Shown one piece after another: positions 1 to 7,898 of a stretch of 64,000 nt of DNA. The stretch is taken from the NCBI GenBank assembly GCA_964503455.1, contig CAZCZR010000001.1:28888-92887 (forward strand). Reading direction: 5' to 3'. The first letter of the stretch is position 1. Every line of letters begins with the position of its first letter. The notes beneath the pieces were generated by a model that saw only the letters and a list, made by a program, of their open reading frames with translations, did not search any database and was not told where the DNA came from. Origin of the DNA: CAZCZR01 sp964503455 (GTDB lineage: Bacteria; Bacillota; Clostridia; UBA1381). Made by a program: the position numbers and the translations under genes.

Positions 1-595
1 CGCGGGAAACATAAAGCTCTGTCAATTCGCGTATCTGTTCAGGGTAGAGATTTCCGTAGCTATCAACGATATAGAACATATCAACATTGCTCTGACCGAG
101 AAGATCGAGCGCCTGCTCAATATCCTTTGTGTTGGCGGTTGATATTGCCATGATGTTGATGCTTGTTTCATAACCCTTTTCATGACAGTACTCTATCATC
201 TCTATAGCCGCAGGGATCGTATTTATATAGGTCGCCACGCGTACAAGATCAATAACGCTGTCTTTCTTGTCGATAATGTCCTTTTTAAAATCCGTGCGTC
301 CAACGTCAGCCATAACTGATATTTTCATATCAGTCGGGTTGTCGCCAACGATCTCCCTTATCGACTTCTCATCGCAGAACTTCCACTTGCCGTATTCCTT
401 TACGTCAAACAAATCCTTCGAAGCCTTATAACCGAACTCCATATAATCTACTCCGGCTTTCAGATTTGTTTCGTAAAGTTCCCTGACAAACTCATCGGTG
501 AAATAAAAATTATTCACCAGTCCTCCGTCCCTGATCGTTGCATCGACCACCTTTATATCGGGTCTGAACGTCATAAGATTACCTTTTTGTGCCAT
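1..595 (-). CDS. HMGL-like (DRE-TIM) aldolase-family protein, 3' part beyond the window
   Basis: An open frame on the minus strand starts with ATG at 595 behind the ribosome site AGGAGG-like cctcct complement at 604-609 and runs off the left edge, so only about the first 198 residues are present. The N-terminus reads VVDATIRDGGLVNN at about residues 16-29, the D-[AG]-[ST]-[IL]-R-DGG signature of the HMG-CoA lyase/4-hydroxy-2-oxovalerate aldolase TIM-barrel family, followed by barrel strands such as DMKISVMADVG and DMFYIVDSYG. These enzymes make or break carbon-carbon bonds next to a carbonyl with a divalent metal. The family is fairly clear; the substrate is not, and related clostridial proteins are often found in surface-sugar loci. 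It has its own promoter at 658-686. Confidence 0.75.
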   Translation of the reverse strand, partial: MAQKGNLMTFRPDIKVVDATIRDGGLVNNFYFTDEFVRELYETNLKAGVDYMEFGYKASKDLFDVKEYGKWKFCDEKSIREIVGDNPTDMKISVMADVGRTDFKKDIIDKKDSVIDLVRVATYINTIPAAIEMIEYCHEKGYETSINIMAISTANTKDIEQALDLLGQSNVDMFYIVDSYGNLYPEQIRELTELYVSR

Positions 596-657
596 TTGTT
601 TTTCCTCCTACTGTAATACTGTACTACACGCTGCCGATACATTCCGACAACTTAGAT

Positions 658-686
658 ATTATATCACATTCTTACTATATTTGCAA
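658..686 (-). promoter_or_regulatory. Sigma-A type promoter for the aldolase-like gene
   Basis: On the minus strand TTGCAA (681-686), a 17-base spacer and TATAAT (658-663) precede the ATG at 595 by about 60 bases. It is the only promoter-like sequence in the gap after the aldo/keto reductase gene. Confidence 0.7.
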
Positions 687-727
687 GTGTTTTTGAAAAA
701 GTCAGGGCAATTCACCGATATTTTTTG

Positions 728-1714
728 TCAGTCCTTTAATATTGCGTCAATCGCCGCAAGCTCATCGGATGTAAAGTCAAGCTTGGAAAGCGAAGCGACA
801 TTTTCTTTGATCTGTGATGCCTTTGACGCACCCAGAAGCACGCTTGTAAGCTTTCCGCCGCGCAAATTCCATGCGCATGCCATTTGAGCAAGCGACTGAC
901 CGCGGTTCTCTGCAATAGCGTTAAGCTTTACCACCTTGGCGATAATATCATCCTTGATCCTGTCAGGAGTAAGAAAACGCGATTTCGTAGCGCGTGAGCC
1001 TTCGGGTATGCCGTGGATGTACTTGTTTGTAAGCAGTCCCTGAGCAAGCGGGCAGAAGGATATAGAGCCGATGCCGTCATAAGCCAAAACATCCTGCAGA
1101 CCGTTTTCTATCCAGCGTTCGAACATATTGTATCTGGGCTGGTGAATAACAAGCGGTGTGCCGAGGGATCTCATTATAGCCGCCATTTTTTTCGTCTGCT
1201 CCGCGTTATAGTTGGAAATTCCGACATAAAGCGCCTTGCCGCTCCTTACGATATGATCAAGAGCTGCAGCGGTTTCTTCCATAGGAGTGTCAGGGTCGGG
1301 ACGGTGGTGGTAAAAAATATCCACATACTCAAGTCCCATGCGCTTCAGACTTTGATCAAGGCTCGCTATAAGGTATTTTCTCGAACCGTGATCTCCATAA
1401 GGGCCTTCCCACATACCATATCCTGCTTTTGTGGAAATGATAAGCTCGTCACGGTAGGGGGCAAGCTCGTTTTTAAGGATCTTGCCGAAGTTTTCTTCGG
1501 CGCTGCCGGGGTAGGGACCGTAGTTGTTGGCAAGGTCAAAATGAGTGATTCCGAGATCGAATGCTGTTGTTACCATGTCAACCATGTTATCATAGTTGTC
1601 GCAGCTGCCGAAGTTATGCCACAGACCCAGCGAAAACGCGGGGAGCATCAGACCGCTTCTGCCGCAGCGGTTATACTTCATTGTTTCGTATCTTGTTTCG
1701 TTTGCGTTGTACAT
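728..1714 (-). CDS. Aldo/keto reductase (YghZ-like, AKR family)
   Basis: A 328-residue cytoplasmic NADPH-dependent oxidoreductase. The catalytic tetrad is visible: Asp60 and Tyr65 in THFDLANNYG, Lys96 in ISTKAG and His136/137 in FYHHRPDPDT. The N-terminus (RCGRSGLMLPAFSLGLWHNF) is characteristic of the YghZ/L-glyceraldehyde-3-phosphate reductase branch, which detoxifies methylglyoxal and other small aldehydes. The ATG at 1714 has AGGAGG at 1725-1730; an internal Met12 is an alternative. It is the last gene of a probable operon with the MATE exporter and LacI regulator upstream (61 bases between stop and start, no terminator seen), suggesting induction together with export of, or response to, a small molecule. 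The physiological substrate is not shown. Confidence 0.9.
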   Translation of the reverse strand: MYNANETRYETMKYNRCGRSGLMLPAFSLGLWHNFGSCDNYDNMVDMVTTAFDLGITHFDLANNYGPYPGSAEENFGKILKNELAPYRDELIISTKAGYGMWEGPYGDHGSRKYLIASLDQSLKRMGLEYVDIFYHHRPDPDTPMEETAAALDHIVRSGKALYVGISNYNAEQTKKMAAIMRSLGTPLVIHQPRYNMFERWIENGLQDVLAYDGIGSISFCPLAQGLLTNKYIHGIPEGSRATKSRFLTPDRIKDDIIAKVVKLNAIAENRGQSLAQMACAWNLRGGKLTSVLLGASKASQIKENVASLSKLDFTSDELAAIDAILKD

Positions 1715-1775
1715 ATTAATATGTCCTCCTTTTTATTTGGGTACGTCTAAAAAACCGATGTTTTCAGCGATCCCC

Positions 1776-3119
1776 TTATATTGTTTTCTTTTTCCATTTT
1801 CCGCTTGCGTAGTATATACTGCAAATGATTATGGCGCTTATTGTGCCGGTCGGCGTTGAAAGCCCTACGCCCGCAAGACCCATACCGAGAGTTTCGGCGC
1901 ATATATACGCTACCGGCACCCTCGCTATAACGGACGAGAATACCGATGGTATCATAGTAAACAGCGTATGTCCGGAACCGTTGCAAAAGTTATTCAAGGG
2001 GAACACAAACGCAACAAGCAGATAATCAAATGCCGTTACCCTCAAATAAGGCAGCGCTTCGCTGATGACCTCTTTTTCCTTAACCAAAAGACCCATAAGC
2101 TGAGCGGGGAAGATCTGAACTATAATAAACATCACGATCCCCGTTATAAGTGCCAGACGTATACCCGATTTCATTACATCAGCCGCTCTGTCGTATTTCT
2201 CCGCGCCGATATTTTGTCCGACCATGGATGATACCGCCATACCCAATGCTCCTGCCGGCATCTGGGCGAAATTGTTTATCTTGGCTGCAACAGCTACTCC
2301 GGATGCGGCGTTTACTCCCAGACGGTTTGTGATTGAGGATACTATCAAAAATCCTCCCGACACTATAACGTTTTGTATCGCGCCGGGAAGTCCGAGCCTA
2401 AAGATCATAGCTGCCTTTTTCGGCACGATACGAAAGTTCCTCGGGCGGAAGTCAAAAATGAAGTCCTTATGCTTCAGATATATAACACATCCTATAAGCG
2501 CGGCGCCCTGTGAAATGACCGTAGCCGCTGCCGCTCCGGCGGCGCTTAGCTTGAAACCGCCCACAAACAGCAGATCAAGCAATATATTTAAAATACATGA
2601 TGCCGTTCCGAAATACATCGGCGTTTTTGAATCGCCAAGTCCCCGCAGCACTGAGCTGACAGCGTTATATCCGAAAATAAACACAGCGCCGGTCATACAT
2701 ATGGTGAAATATGCTTTTGTGTCGGCATATGCTTCGGGCGGAGTATTTAAAAGCGCAAGCAGCTTATCGGACAGTGCTATCATAGCCGCCATGGTCACAA
2801 CAGAAAGCACAAGCATAACGCCGAAGGTGGTGCCTATGGTTTCGCTAACATCGCGTTCGCTCTTTTTACCGGAGTATTGCGCCGTCATTATAGCGCCGCC
2901 GTTGCACAGACCTATTATCATATATGTAACAGTCGTTGTAATGCTGCCGCCTATTGACGCGCCCGCGATGCCCTCCTTGCCGCAGAAGTTTCCGATCACC
3001 ATTATATCCGCTATGTTGTAAAAGGACTGTATCAGATTTGTAAGCAAAAACGGCAGAGAAAAATATACAAGCGCTTTCGGTATGCTGCCTTCGGTAAAGT
3101 CCCGTATGTTTTTGTTCAT
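1776..3119 (-). CDS. MATE family efflux transporter
   Basis: A 447-residue polytopic membrane protein with about twelve hydrophobic segments in two homologous halves, typical of the MATE/DinF family of Na+- or H+-coupled multidrug exporters. Family hallmarks include IPKALVYFSLPFLLTNLIQS at residues 14-33, followed by FYNIADIMVIG, and GLPGAIQN at the start of the second half. It begins 26 bases after the LacI gene stop and is followed by the aldo/keto reductase, so the three genes probably form one LacI-controlled operon. The exported compound cannot be read from the sequence; drugs and endogenous metabolites are both possible. Confidence 0.9.
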   Translation of the reverse strand: MNKNIRDFTEGSIPKALVYFSLPFLLTNLIQSFYNIADIMVIGNFCGKEGIAGASIGGSITTTVTYMIIGLCNGGAIMTAQYSGKKSERDVSETIGTTFGVMLVLSVVTMAAMIALSDKLLALLNTPPEAYADTKAYFTICMTGAVFIFGYNAVSSVLRGLGDSKTPMYFGTASCILNILLDLLFVGGFKLSAAGAAAATVISQGAALIGCVIYLKHKDFIFDFRPRNFRIVPKKAAMIFRLGLPGAIQNVIVSGGFLIVSSITNRLGVNAASGVAVAAKINNFAQMPAGALGMAVSSMVGQNIGAEKYDRAADVMKSGIRLALITGIVMFIIVQIFPAQLMGLLVKEKEVISEALPYLRVTAFDYLLVAFVFPLNNFCNGSGHTLFTMIPSVFSSVIARVPVAYICAETLGMGLAGVGLSTPTGTISAIIICSIYYASGKWKKKTI

Positions 3120-3145
3120 TTATCAAAACCTCCTGTGCCAGCTGA

Positions 3146-4141
3146 TTATATATCGGCGGAAGCGCGTGATATGATGCTCTGTTTTATCACAGCATCATCC
3201 GGCGTTTCTCCGTTTATAAGAGCAAACAGCCTTTTGGCGCACTCTTTTGCAAGGCGGTCGGTGTCCTGACGCACAGTGGTTACCGACGGAATAAAGTACT
3301 CCGATGAAAGCATATCGTCAAACCCTGTAACCGCTATGTTTTCGGGGACTTTTATGCCGGACCTGTATGCCGCGCTGATTATGCCTTGCGCGATAAGGTC
3401 ATTGGAGGTGACAATGGCGTCAGCGCCGCTTTTTTCTATACGCTCGGAAAATATTGTAAAGCCGGCCTTCAGCTTGTCGCCGTGAAGGCGCTCATCAAAT
3501 ATGGTTTCATATTTCGCGTCCGGATGAGCCGCCATGCTTTCTTCAAAGCCTGCGTAACGCTCTTTAAGATTATGCCTTGCTCCGGCGGTTTCACCTATAT
3601 AGATAAATCGCCGTCTGCCGGAGTCATACAGTGCGTCCGTAAGCTTTTTTACGGTTTCGCGATTGTTAAAATTGACCGACACTATCCCTTCCGGGTGTCT
3701 GTCGCCCGCCGCCACAGGTATATCTTCGCGCGCCACAGCATATATCACCGCATCGTCATCATTGTCGCCTATGAAAAGTATGCCGTCAACACCGCGTTCC
3801 ATAAGAGCGCGTACAGCCTGCTTTTCGGAGTTTAAATCACTGCTGCTTTGGGTGAACAGCACGGCGTAATCCGACTGACGCGCATACTTTAAAAGCGCCG
3901 ATGCGCAGCCCGCATAAAATTCCGCGGATATGTCCGGAAACACCACTCCGATAGAGCGTGTCTTGTCACATCTTAAGCTTCTTGCCGCCGAATTGGGCGT
4001 ATAGTTGAGTTTTTCCGCCGCAAGCCGTACCCGCACGCACGTTTCTTCCGATATAGACGTCATGCCCGAAAGAACCCGAGATACAGTTGAAGCGCATACA
4101 CCGGCTTCGCGCGCCACATCCTTCAGAGTTGTCTTTTTCAT
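3146..4141 (-). CDS. LacI family transcriptional regulator
   Basis: A 331-residue DNA-binding repressor. Residues 5-24 (TLKDVAREAGVCASTVSRVL) are the LacI/GalR helix-turn-helix, followed by the hinge helix (NSAARSLR) and a periplasmic-binding-like effector domain (IGVVFPDISAEFYAG, then VTGFDDM near residue 270). Effector specificity is not evident, though family members mostly bind sugars or nucleosides. It heads the operon with the MATE exporter and aldo/keto reductase. Its promoter carries an almost perfect LacI-type operator between the -10 box and the start codon, so autoregulation of the whole operon is very likely. Confidence 0.92.
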   Translation of the reverse strand: MKKTTLKDVAREAGVCASTVSRVLSGMTSISEETCVRVRLAAEKLNYTPNSAARSLRCDKTRSIGVVFPDISAEFYAGCASALLKYARQSDYAVLFTQSSSDLNSEKQAVRALMERGVDGILFIGDNDDDAVIYAVAREDIPVAAGDRHPEGIVSVNFNNRETVKKLTDALYDSGRRRFIYIGETAGARHNLKERYAGFEESMAAHPDAKYETIFDERLHGDKLKAGFTIFSERIEKSGADAIVTSNDLIAQGIISAAYRSGIKVPENIAVTGFDDMLSSEYFIPSVTTVRQDTDRLAKECAKRLFALINGETPDDAVIKQSIISRASADI

Positions 4142-4155
4142 GGGAAAACACCTCT

Positions 4156-4203
4156 AATGCAATCGTTTGCATTGATTATATCACGGCTTTTGCGTTTTGT
4201 CAA
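4156..4203 (-). promoter_or_regulatory. Consensus promoter with LacI-type operator
   Basis: On the minus strand TTGACA (4198-4203), a 17-base spacer and TATAAT (4175-4180) form a perfect sigma-A promoter. Immediately downstream, 4156-4173 reads AATGCAATCGTTTGCATT, a palindrome around a central CG with a single mismatch, matching the LacI/GalR family operator pattern. It covers the expected transcription start, so binding by the adjacent regulator should block its own operon. Confidence 0.85.
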
Positions 4204-4248
4204 GAGAAAGATAAAAATTTCACCGATAAAATTTTTTAAGAGGAAATG

Positions 4249-4277
4249 TTGCAAACAGCATTAAGATATGCTATAAT
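4249..4277 (+). promoter_or_regulatory. Promoter of the addBA operon
   Basis: TTGCAA (4249-4254), a 17-base spacer and TATAAT (4272-4277) lie 67 bases ahead of the addB ATG at 4344, divergent from the LacI promoter. Confidence 0.75.
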
Positions 4278-4343
4278 GATATATATTATAATTTATATGG
4301 AATACTTTTGCATGAAAACGCGGCTTGGGAGGGGAGTGTCTGA

Positions 4344-7300
4344 ATGAAGCTCACGCTTGTAAACGGCATAAACGGGCGAATGGAATACTGTCTTAGGGAA
4401 ATGAGCGCTCATATCGGCAGCGGCGAGCGGCTTGTTCTTGTGGTGCCGGATCAGGCGTCATATTCCTCCGAGAGAACGGCTGTGGAATATTTCGGCGGCA
4501 CAGGACTAAACGGCGTCGAGGTGCTTACATTCAACCGTATGGCTGACCGCTATTTAAAGCCTCGCGGTGAAACACGCCTTACTCCTGCGGGAAAGAGTAT
4601 GCTTTTATACCGCGCTATACGCAATGTATCCGCAGCCTGCCGAAAGGAAAACCGCGAAAATATCTTTTTGGCGTCTATGGGCAAAAGGGGGTTTTCAGCG
4701 GGAATAACATCGGTCATAAGCGAGTTCCGCCGCTATGGTGTAACTCCGGAGGAGCTTTATAAAACCGCGCTTGCCTTGCAGGATGAGGCGCTCTCAAAAA
4801 AAATGACCTCTCTTTACGATATTTACAGCGAATACAGCAGCCTTATCGACGGACGTTTTTCCGACAGCGATGACGATCTTCTGCTTTTGAGCGAGGATCT
4901 GGAAGACGGCGAATTTTCGGGGGCGCGGGTATGGATAAGCGGCTTTTCGGAGTTCAGTCCGGGACATATGCGGGTCATAAGCGCCCTTATAAAAACAGCC
5001 GAATGTGTAACCGCTGTGCTTCCCATGCCTGACGGAGATATACCAAGAGACAGCATATACGCACAAACAAAAAAAACATACAATGATTTGATCGAGCTTG
5101 CCTCAAGGCTCAAATGCGGTTTTTCCGCGCTGTCGCTTCCCGCTGTTGATATGAGCAGCCGAGAAGAAAGCCTTAAATTCCTGCGTGAAAACTGGGATAG
5201 GCGCGGTTTGATCCGCTTTGCCAAGAGCCCTGCGATAGAGATAACGGCATCGACTGACCCGTACTCGGAATTTGACTCGACAGCGGAGAAGATAACAGCA
5301 CTTGTCATGTTTGAGGACTACAGCTATTCCGATATAGCCGTTATATGCGGCGATCTCGACAGCGTGCGTCATATTGCCGAAAGTGTTTTTGCCGATTACG
5401 GAATACCGTATTTTTCCGATTATAAAATATCTCTTGCCGAGCATCCGGCGGTACTGCCGATAACGGCTGTGTTTGATATTATAAAAAACAACTATAGCTT
5501 CGACAGCGTATTCAGGTATCTGCGGTCGGGGTATGTCTTTATGAAGGATGACGACGGGAATGTGACACGCATCAATGACGAGGATGTGGATCTTTTGGAG
5601 AACTACGTCTTGAAGCGCGGTATAAGGGGCGCATCGGCATGGTGCGGCGACAGGCATTGGGATATAGGGTTCGAGCGCGTGTTTGACGCAGCGGCAAAGG
5701 ATTCGGAAAAAAATGTGCATCCCGACGAGAGCGATGACGGCGATGAAAATTTTTATGATGATCTGCGCCGCCGCCTTATCGCTCCCGTCGAAAAGCTCCG
5801 TCTTGCTTTAAAGGGCAGACACACAATACCCGATGCGGCCGCGCGGCTTTATGACTTCATAGGTGATATAAATCTGTATGAGGGCATACGCGCGGAGATA
5901 CACCGTCTTGAGGATGAGGAGAAAATAACCGAGGCAGCGCGTCTTGCGCGGATATGGGAGCTTTTGCTGGAGGTGCTTGACCAAGCGGCTGCAACAGATG
6001 ACAGCTCAGAGGTAACAGCGGAGGAATTTAGGGATTATATCGAGGCAGGATTCTCAAGCTGCGAGATAAGCATAATTCCTCCCGGAATAGATACGGTGAC
6101 GCTTGCTTCTCCCGAAAGAGGACTTGTATCGGAGGTAAAGGCGGTTTTTGTTCTGGGGACAAATTTCGGCGTGATACCGCCGGCAGCGTCCGATGAGGGA
6201 ATACTTTCAGACCGTGACAGAGCGGAAGCCGCGCTTTTGGGTTTACAGCTTGCGCCTGACACGGTCATGGGTGCGCAGCAGATATATTCCACCCTGATGC
6301 GCTCTGTAATGTGCGCGAAGGAGCGGGTGTATTTTATGTACACGGCTTCTGACGGAAACGGCGGCGAGCTTGAGCCGTCCCCGCTTATAAGCGATATATT
6401 GAATATGTTTCCCAAAACGCGCACGCTTACGGACAAGACGACGTATCTGCCGGTTTCCGCGCCTAAAGCGACTGTTCACAAGCTGCTTATAAACCATGAA
6501 AAACGCGGCGCTATATGGGAATCGGCGGCTGATTGGTACAGGGAAAACGGCTACACCGAATATATAGCGCTTATTGATGAGGCAAGACGCTTTGGATCGG
6601 GTAGGGCGCATATTGAGGACATCGAAAGCTATCAAAAACTCTATCCGCTTCGAAAGTACAGCATTTCGGGACTGGAGCTTTTCGGAAAGTGTCCGTTTCG
6701 ATATTTTCTCTCGCGCGGGATAAAGGCGAGGCCGAGAGAGGAATGGAAAATATCGGGTGCCGATTTCGGAACGCTTGCCCATACTGTGATAGAACGCTTC
6801 TGCCGCACGGTTGATGCGGATTCCGACACCGTAGAAAAGCGACGGAAAAACTGGGAAAGCCTTACCGATAAAAATGCGGACGAACTGCTTGACTCCGTTA
6901 TAGCCGAAGCAGCTGAAAAGACGCTTTCGAGCATATACCGCGATGAAAAGAAAGTGAGCTATATCATAGACAAGGTAAAGCGTATCCTCGCCCGAACGGT
7001 CGGTATTGTAAGAATGAGCATCACGCAAGGACGCTATGTCCCTGCGGCATACGAGTACAAGTACGATATGGATATGGGCAACGGGATCTCTATGCAAGGC
7101 TTTATAGACAGGATAGATATGTACGAGCATGACGGCAGCGCCGATTTCAGGGTGCTTGACTATAAAACCGGCTCAAATAACAGCTGTGATCCTTTGGATA
7201 TATTCAACCGTTTGAGTCTGCAGCTTGCGGTGTATGCTCTTGCGGCGGAATATTCCTATATGCATGACGGGGATTTTCCTTTAAAGGAGCTTGAGTCGGC

Positions 7301-7898
7301 GGACGCAGTCACAAGAGGCGTATTCTACAGCGTTTTAAGAAATGACTATAAAGCCACATCAAAGACCGATGATAAAAGCCGTGCTGCCGATGCGAAGGCT
7401 TCACTGCGGCTTGAGGGTATGATATTCGCAGACAGCGACGGCGATGAAACGGATACGGGCGCGATCCTTGATATGGATCCCTCGGTGGCAAACGGCGGTG
7501 AAAGCGAATTTTTGCCGGTGAAAATCAATAAAACAGATAAGCGTCCGTCTAAAAACAATTCTTCCGTAAGTACAAGGCGGCATATTAATATGCTGAAAGA
7601 GTGGGTAAGCGCTGTTATTGAGGATGCGGACGCAGATATAAGAAACGGCGTTATAGACGCCTGCCCTTACGAGAAAAAAGACGCGGATGCCTGCGGCGAT
7701 TATTGCGATTATAAAGAGCTGTGCATTTTTAAGCGCGGTGATATGCGCGCAAGGCGGCTTGAAACCGATGCCGAAAAGGCATGGGAAATAATAAAAGACA
7801 ACTACGACCGCCGAAGAATATACAAAAACCAATCCCGCGGCACAGGGCATGATATATTCGCTCAAAGCGAAGCGGAGGATAATGATGACCAAAAATGA
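4344..7898 (+). CDS. addB: ATP-dependent helicase/nuclease subunit B (AddB)
   Basis: A 1184-residue subunit of the AddAB helicase-nuclease, which resects double-strand breaks and loads RecA at Chi-like sites. The inactive helicase-like N-terminal half has the family motif VVPDQASYSSE near residues 33-43. The C-terminal RecB-type nuclease shows FGTLAHTVIERF and FRVLDYKTGS (the D-x-K catalytic core). Cysteines in FGKCPFRYF near residue 779 and in the tail CPYEK...ACGDYCDYKELC match the iron-sulfur staple of AddB. Where Bacillus AddB has a Walker A loop (GxxGxGKT) at the extreme N-terminus, this protein reads NGINGRMEY, so that ATP site looks lost. ATG at 4344 follows GGAGGGGAG. It overlaps addA by 14 bases. 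Confidence 0.93.
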   Translation: MKLTLVNGINGRMEYCLREMSAHIGSGERLVLVVPDQASYSSERTAVEYFGGTGLNGVEVLTFNRMADRYLKPRGETRLTPAGKSMLLYRAIRNVSAACRKENRENIFLASMGKRGFSAGITSVISEFRRYGVTPEELYKTALALQDEALSKKMTSLYDIYSEYSSLIDGRFSDSDDDLLLLSEDLEDGEFSGARVWISGFSEFSPGHMRVISALIKTAECVTAVLPMPDGDIPRDSIYAQTKKTYNDLIELASRLKCGFSALSLPAVDMSSREESLKFLRENWDRRGLIRFAKSPAIEITASTDPYSEFDSTAEKITALVMFEDYSYSDIAVICGDLDSVRHIAESVFADYGIPYFSDYKISLAEHPAVLPITAVFDIIKNNYSFDSVFRYLRSGYVFMKDDDGNVTRINDEDVDLLENYVLKRGIRGASAWCGDRHWDIGFERVFDAAAKDSEKNVHPDESDDGDENFYDDLRRRLIAPVEKLRLALKGRHTIPDAAARLYDFIGDINLYEGIRAEIHRLEDEEKITEAARLARIWELLLEVLDQAAATDDSSEVTAEEFRDYIEAGFSSCEISIIPPGIDTVTLASPERGLVSEVKAVFVLGTNFGVIPPAASDEGILSDRDRAEAALLGLQLAPDTVMGAQQIYSTLMRSVMCAKERVYFMYTASDGNGGELEPSPLISDILNMFPKTRTLTDKTTYLPVSAPKATVHKLLINHEKRGAIWESAADWYRENGYTEYIALIDEARRFGSGRAHIEDIESYQKLYPLRKYSISGLELFGKCPFRYFLSRGIKARPREEWKISGADFGTLAHTVIERFCRTVDADSDTVEKRRKNWESLTDKNADELLDSVIAEAAEKTLSSIYRDEKKVSYIIDKVKRILARTVGIVRMSITQGRYVPAAYEYKYDMDMGNGISMQGFIDRIDMYEHDGSADFRVLDYKTGSNNSCDPLDIFNRLSLQLAVYALAAEYSYMHDGDFPLKELESADAVTRGVFYSVLRNDYKATSKTDDKSRAADAKASLRLEGMIFADSDGDETDTGAILDMDPSVANGGESEFLPVKINKTDKRPSKNNSSVSTRRHINMLKEWVSAVIEDADADIRNGVIDACPYEKKDADACGDYCDYKELCIFKRGDMRARRLETDAEKAWEIIKDNYDRRRIYKNQSRGTGHDIFAQSEAEDNDDQK

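Noticed and set aside
6243..7130. Long minus-strand frame opposite addB (295 residues), and similar ones opposite addA and ligA
   Set aside because: Shadow frames of a GC-biased third codon position; no ribosome site and no protein features.
7849..7884. Upstream start for AddA at 7849
   Set aside because: It would lie deeper in addB and has no ribosome site; GGAGG at 7874-7878 fits the ATG at 7885.
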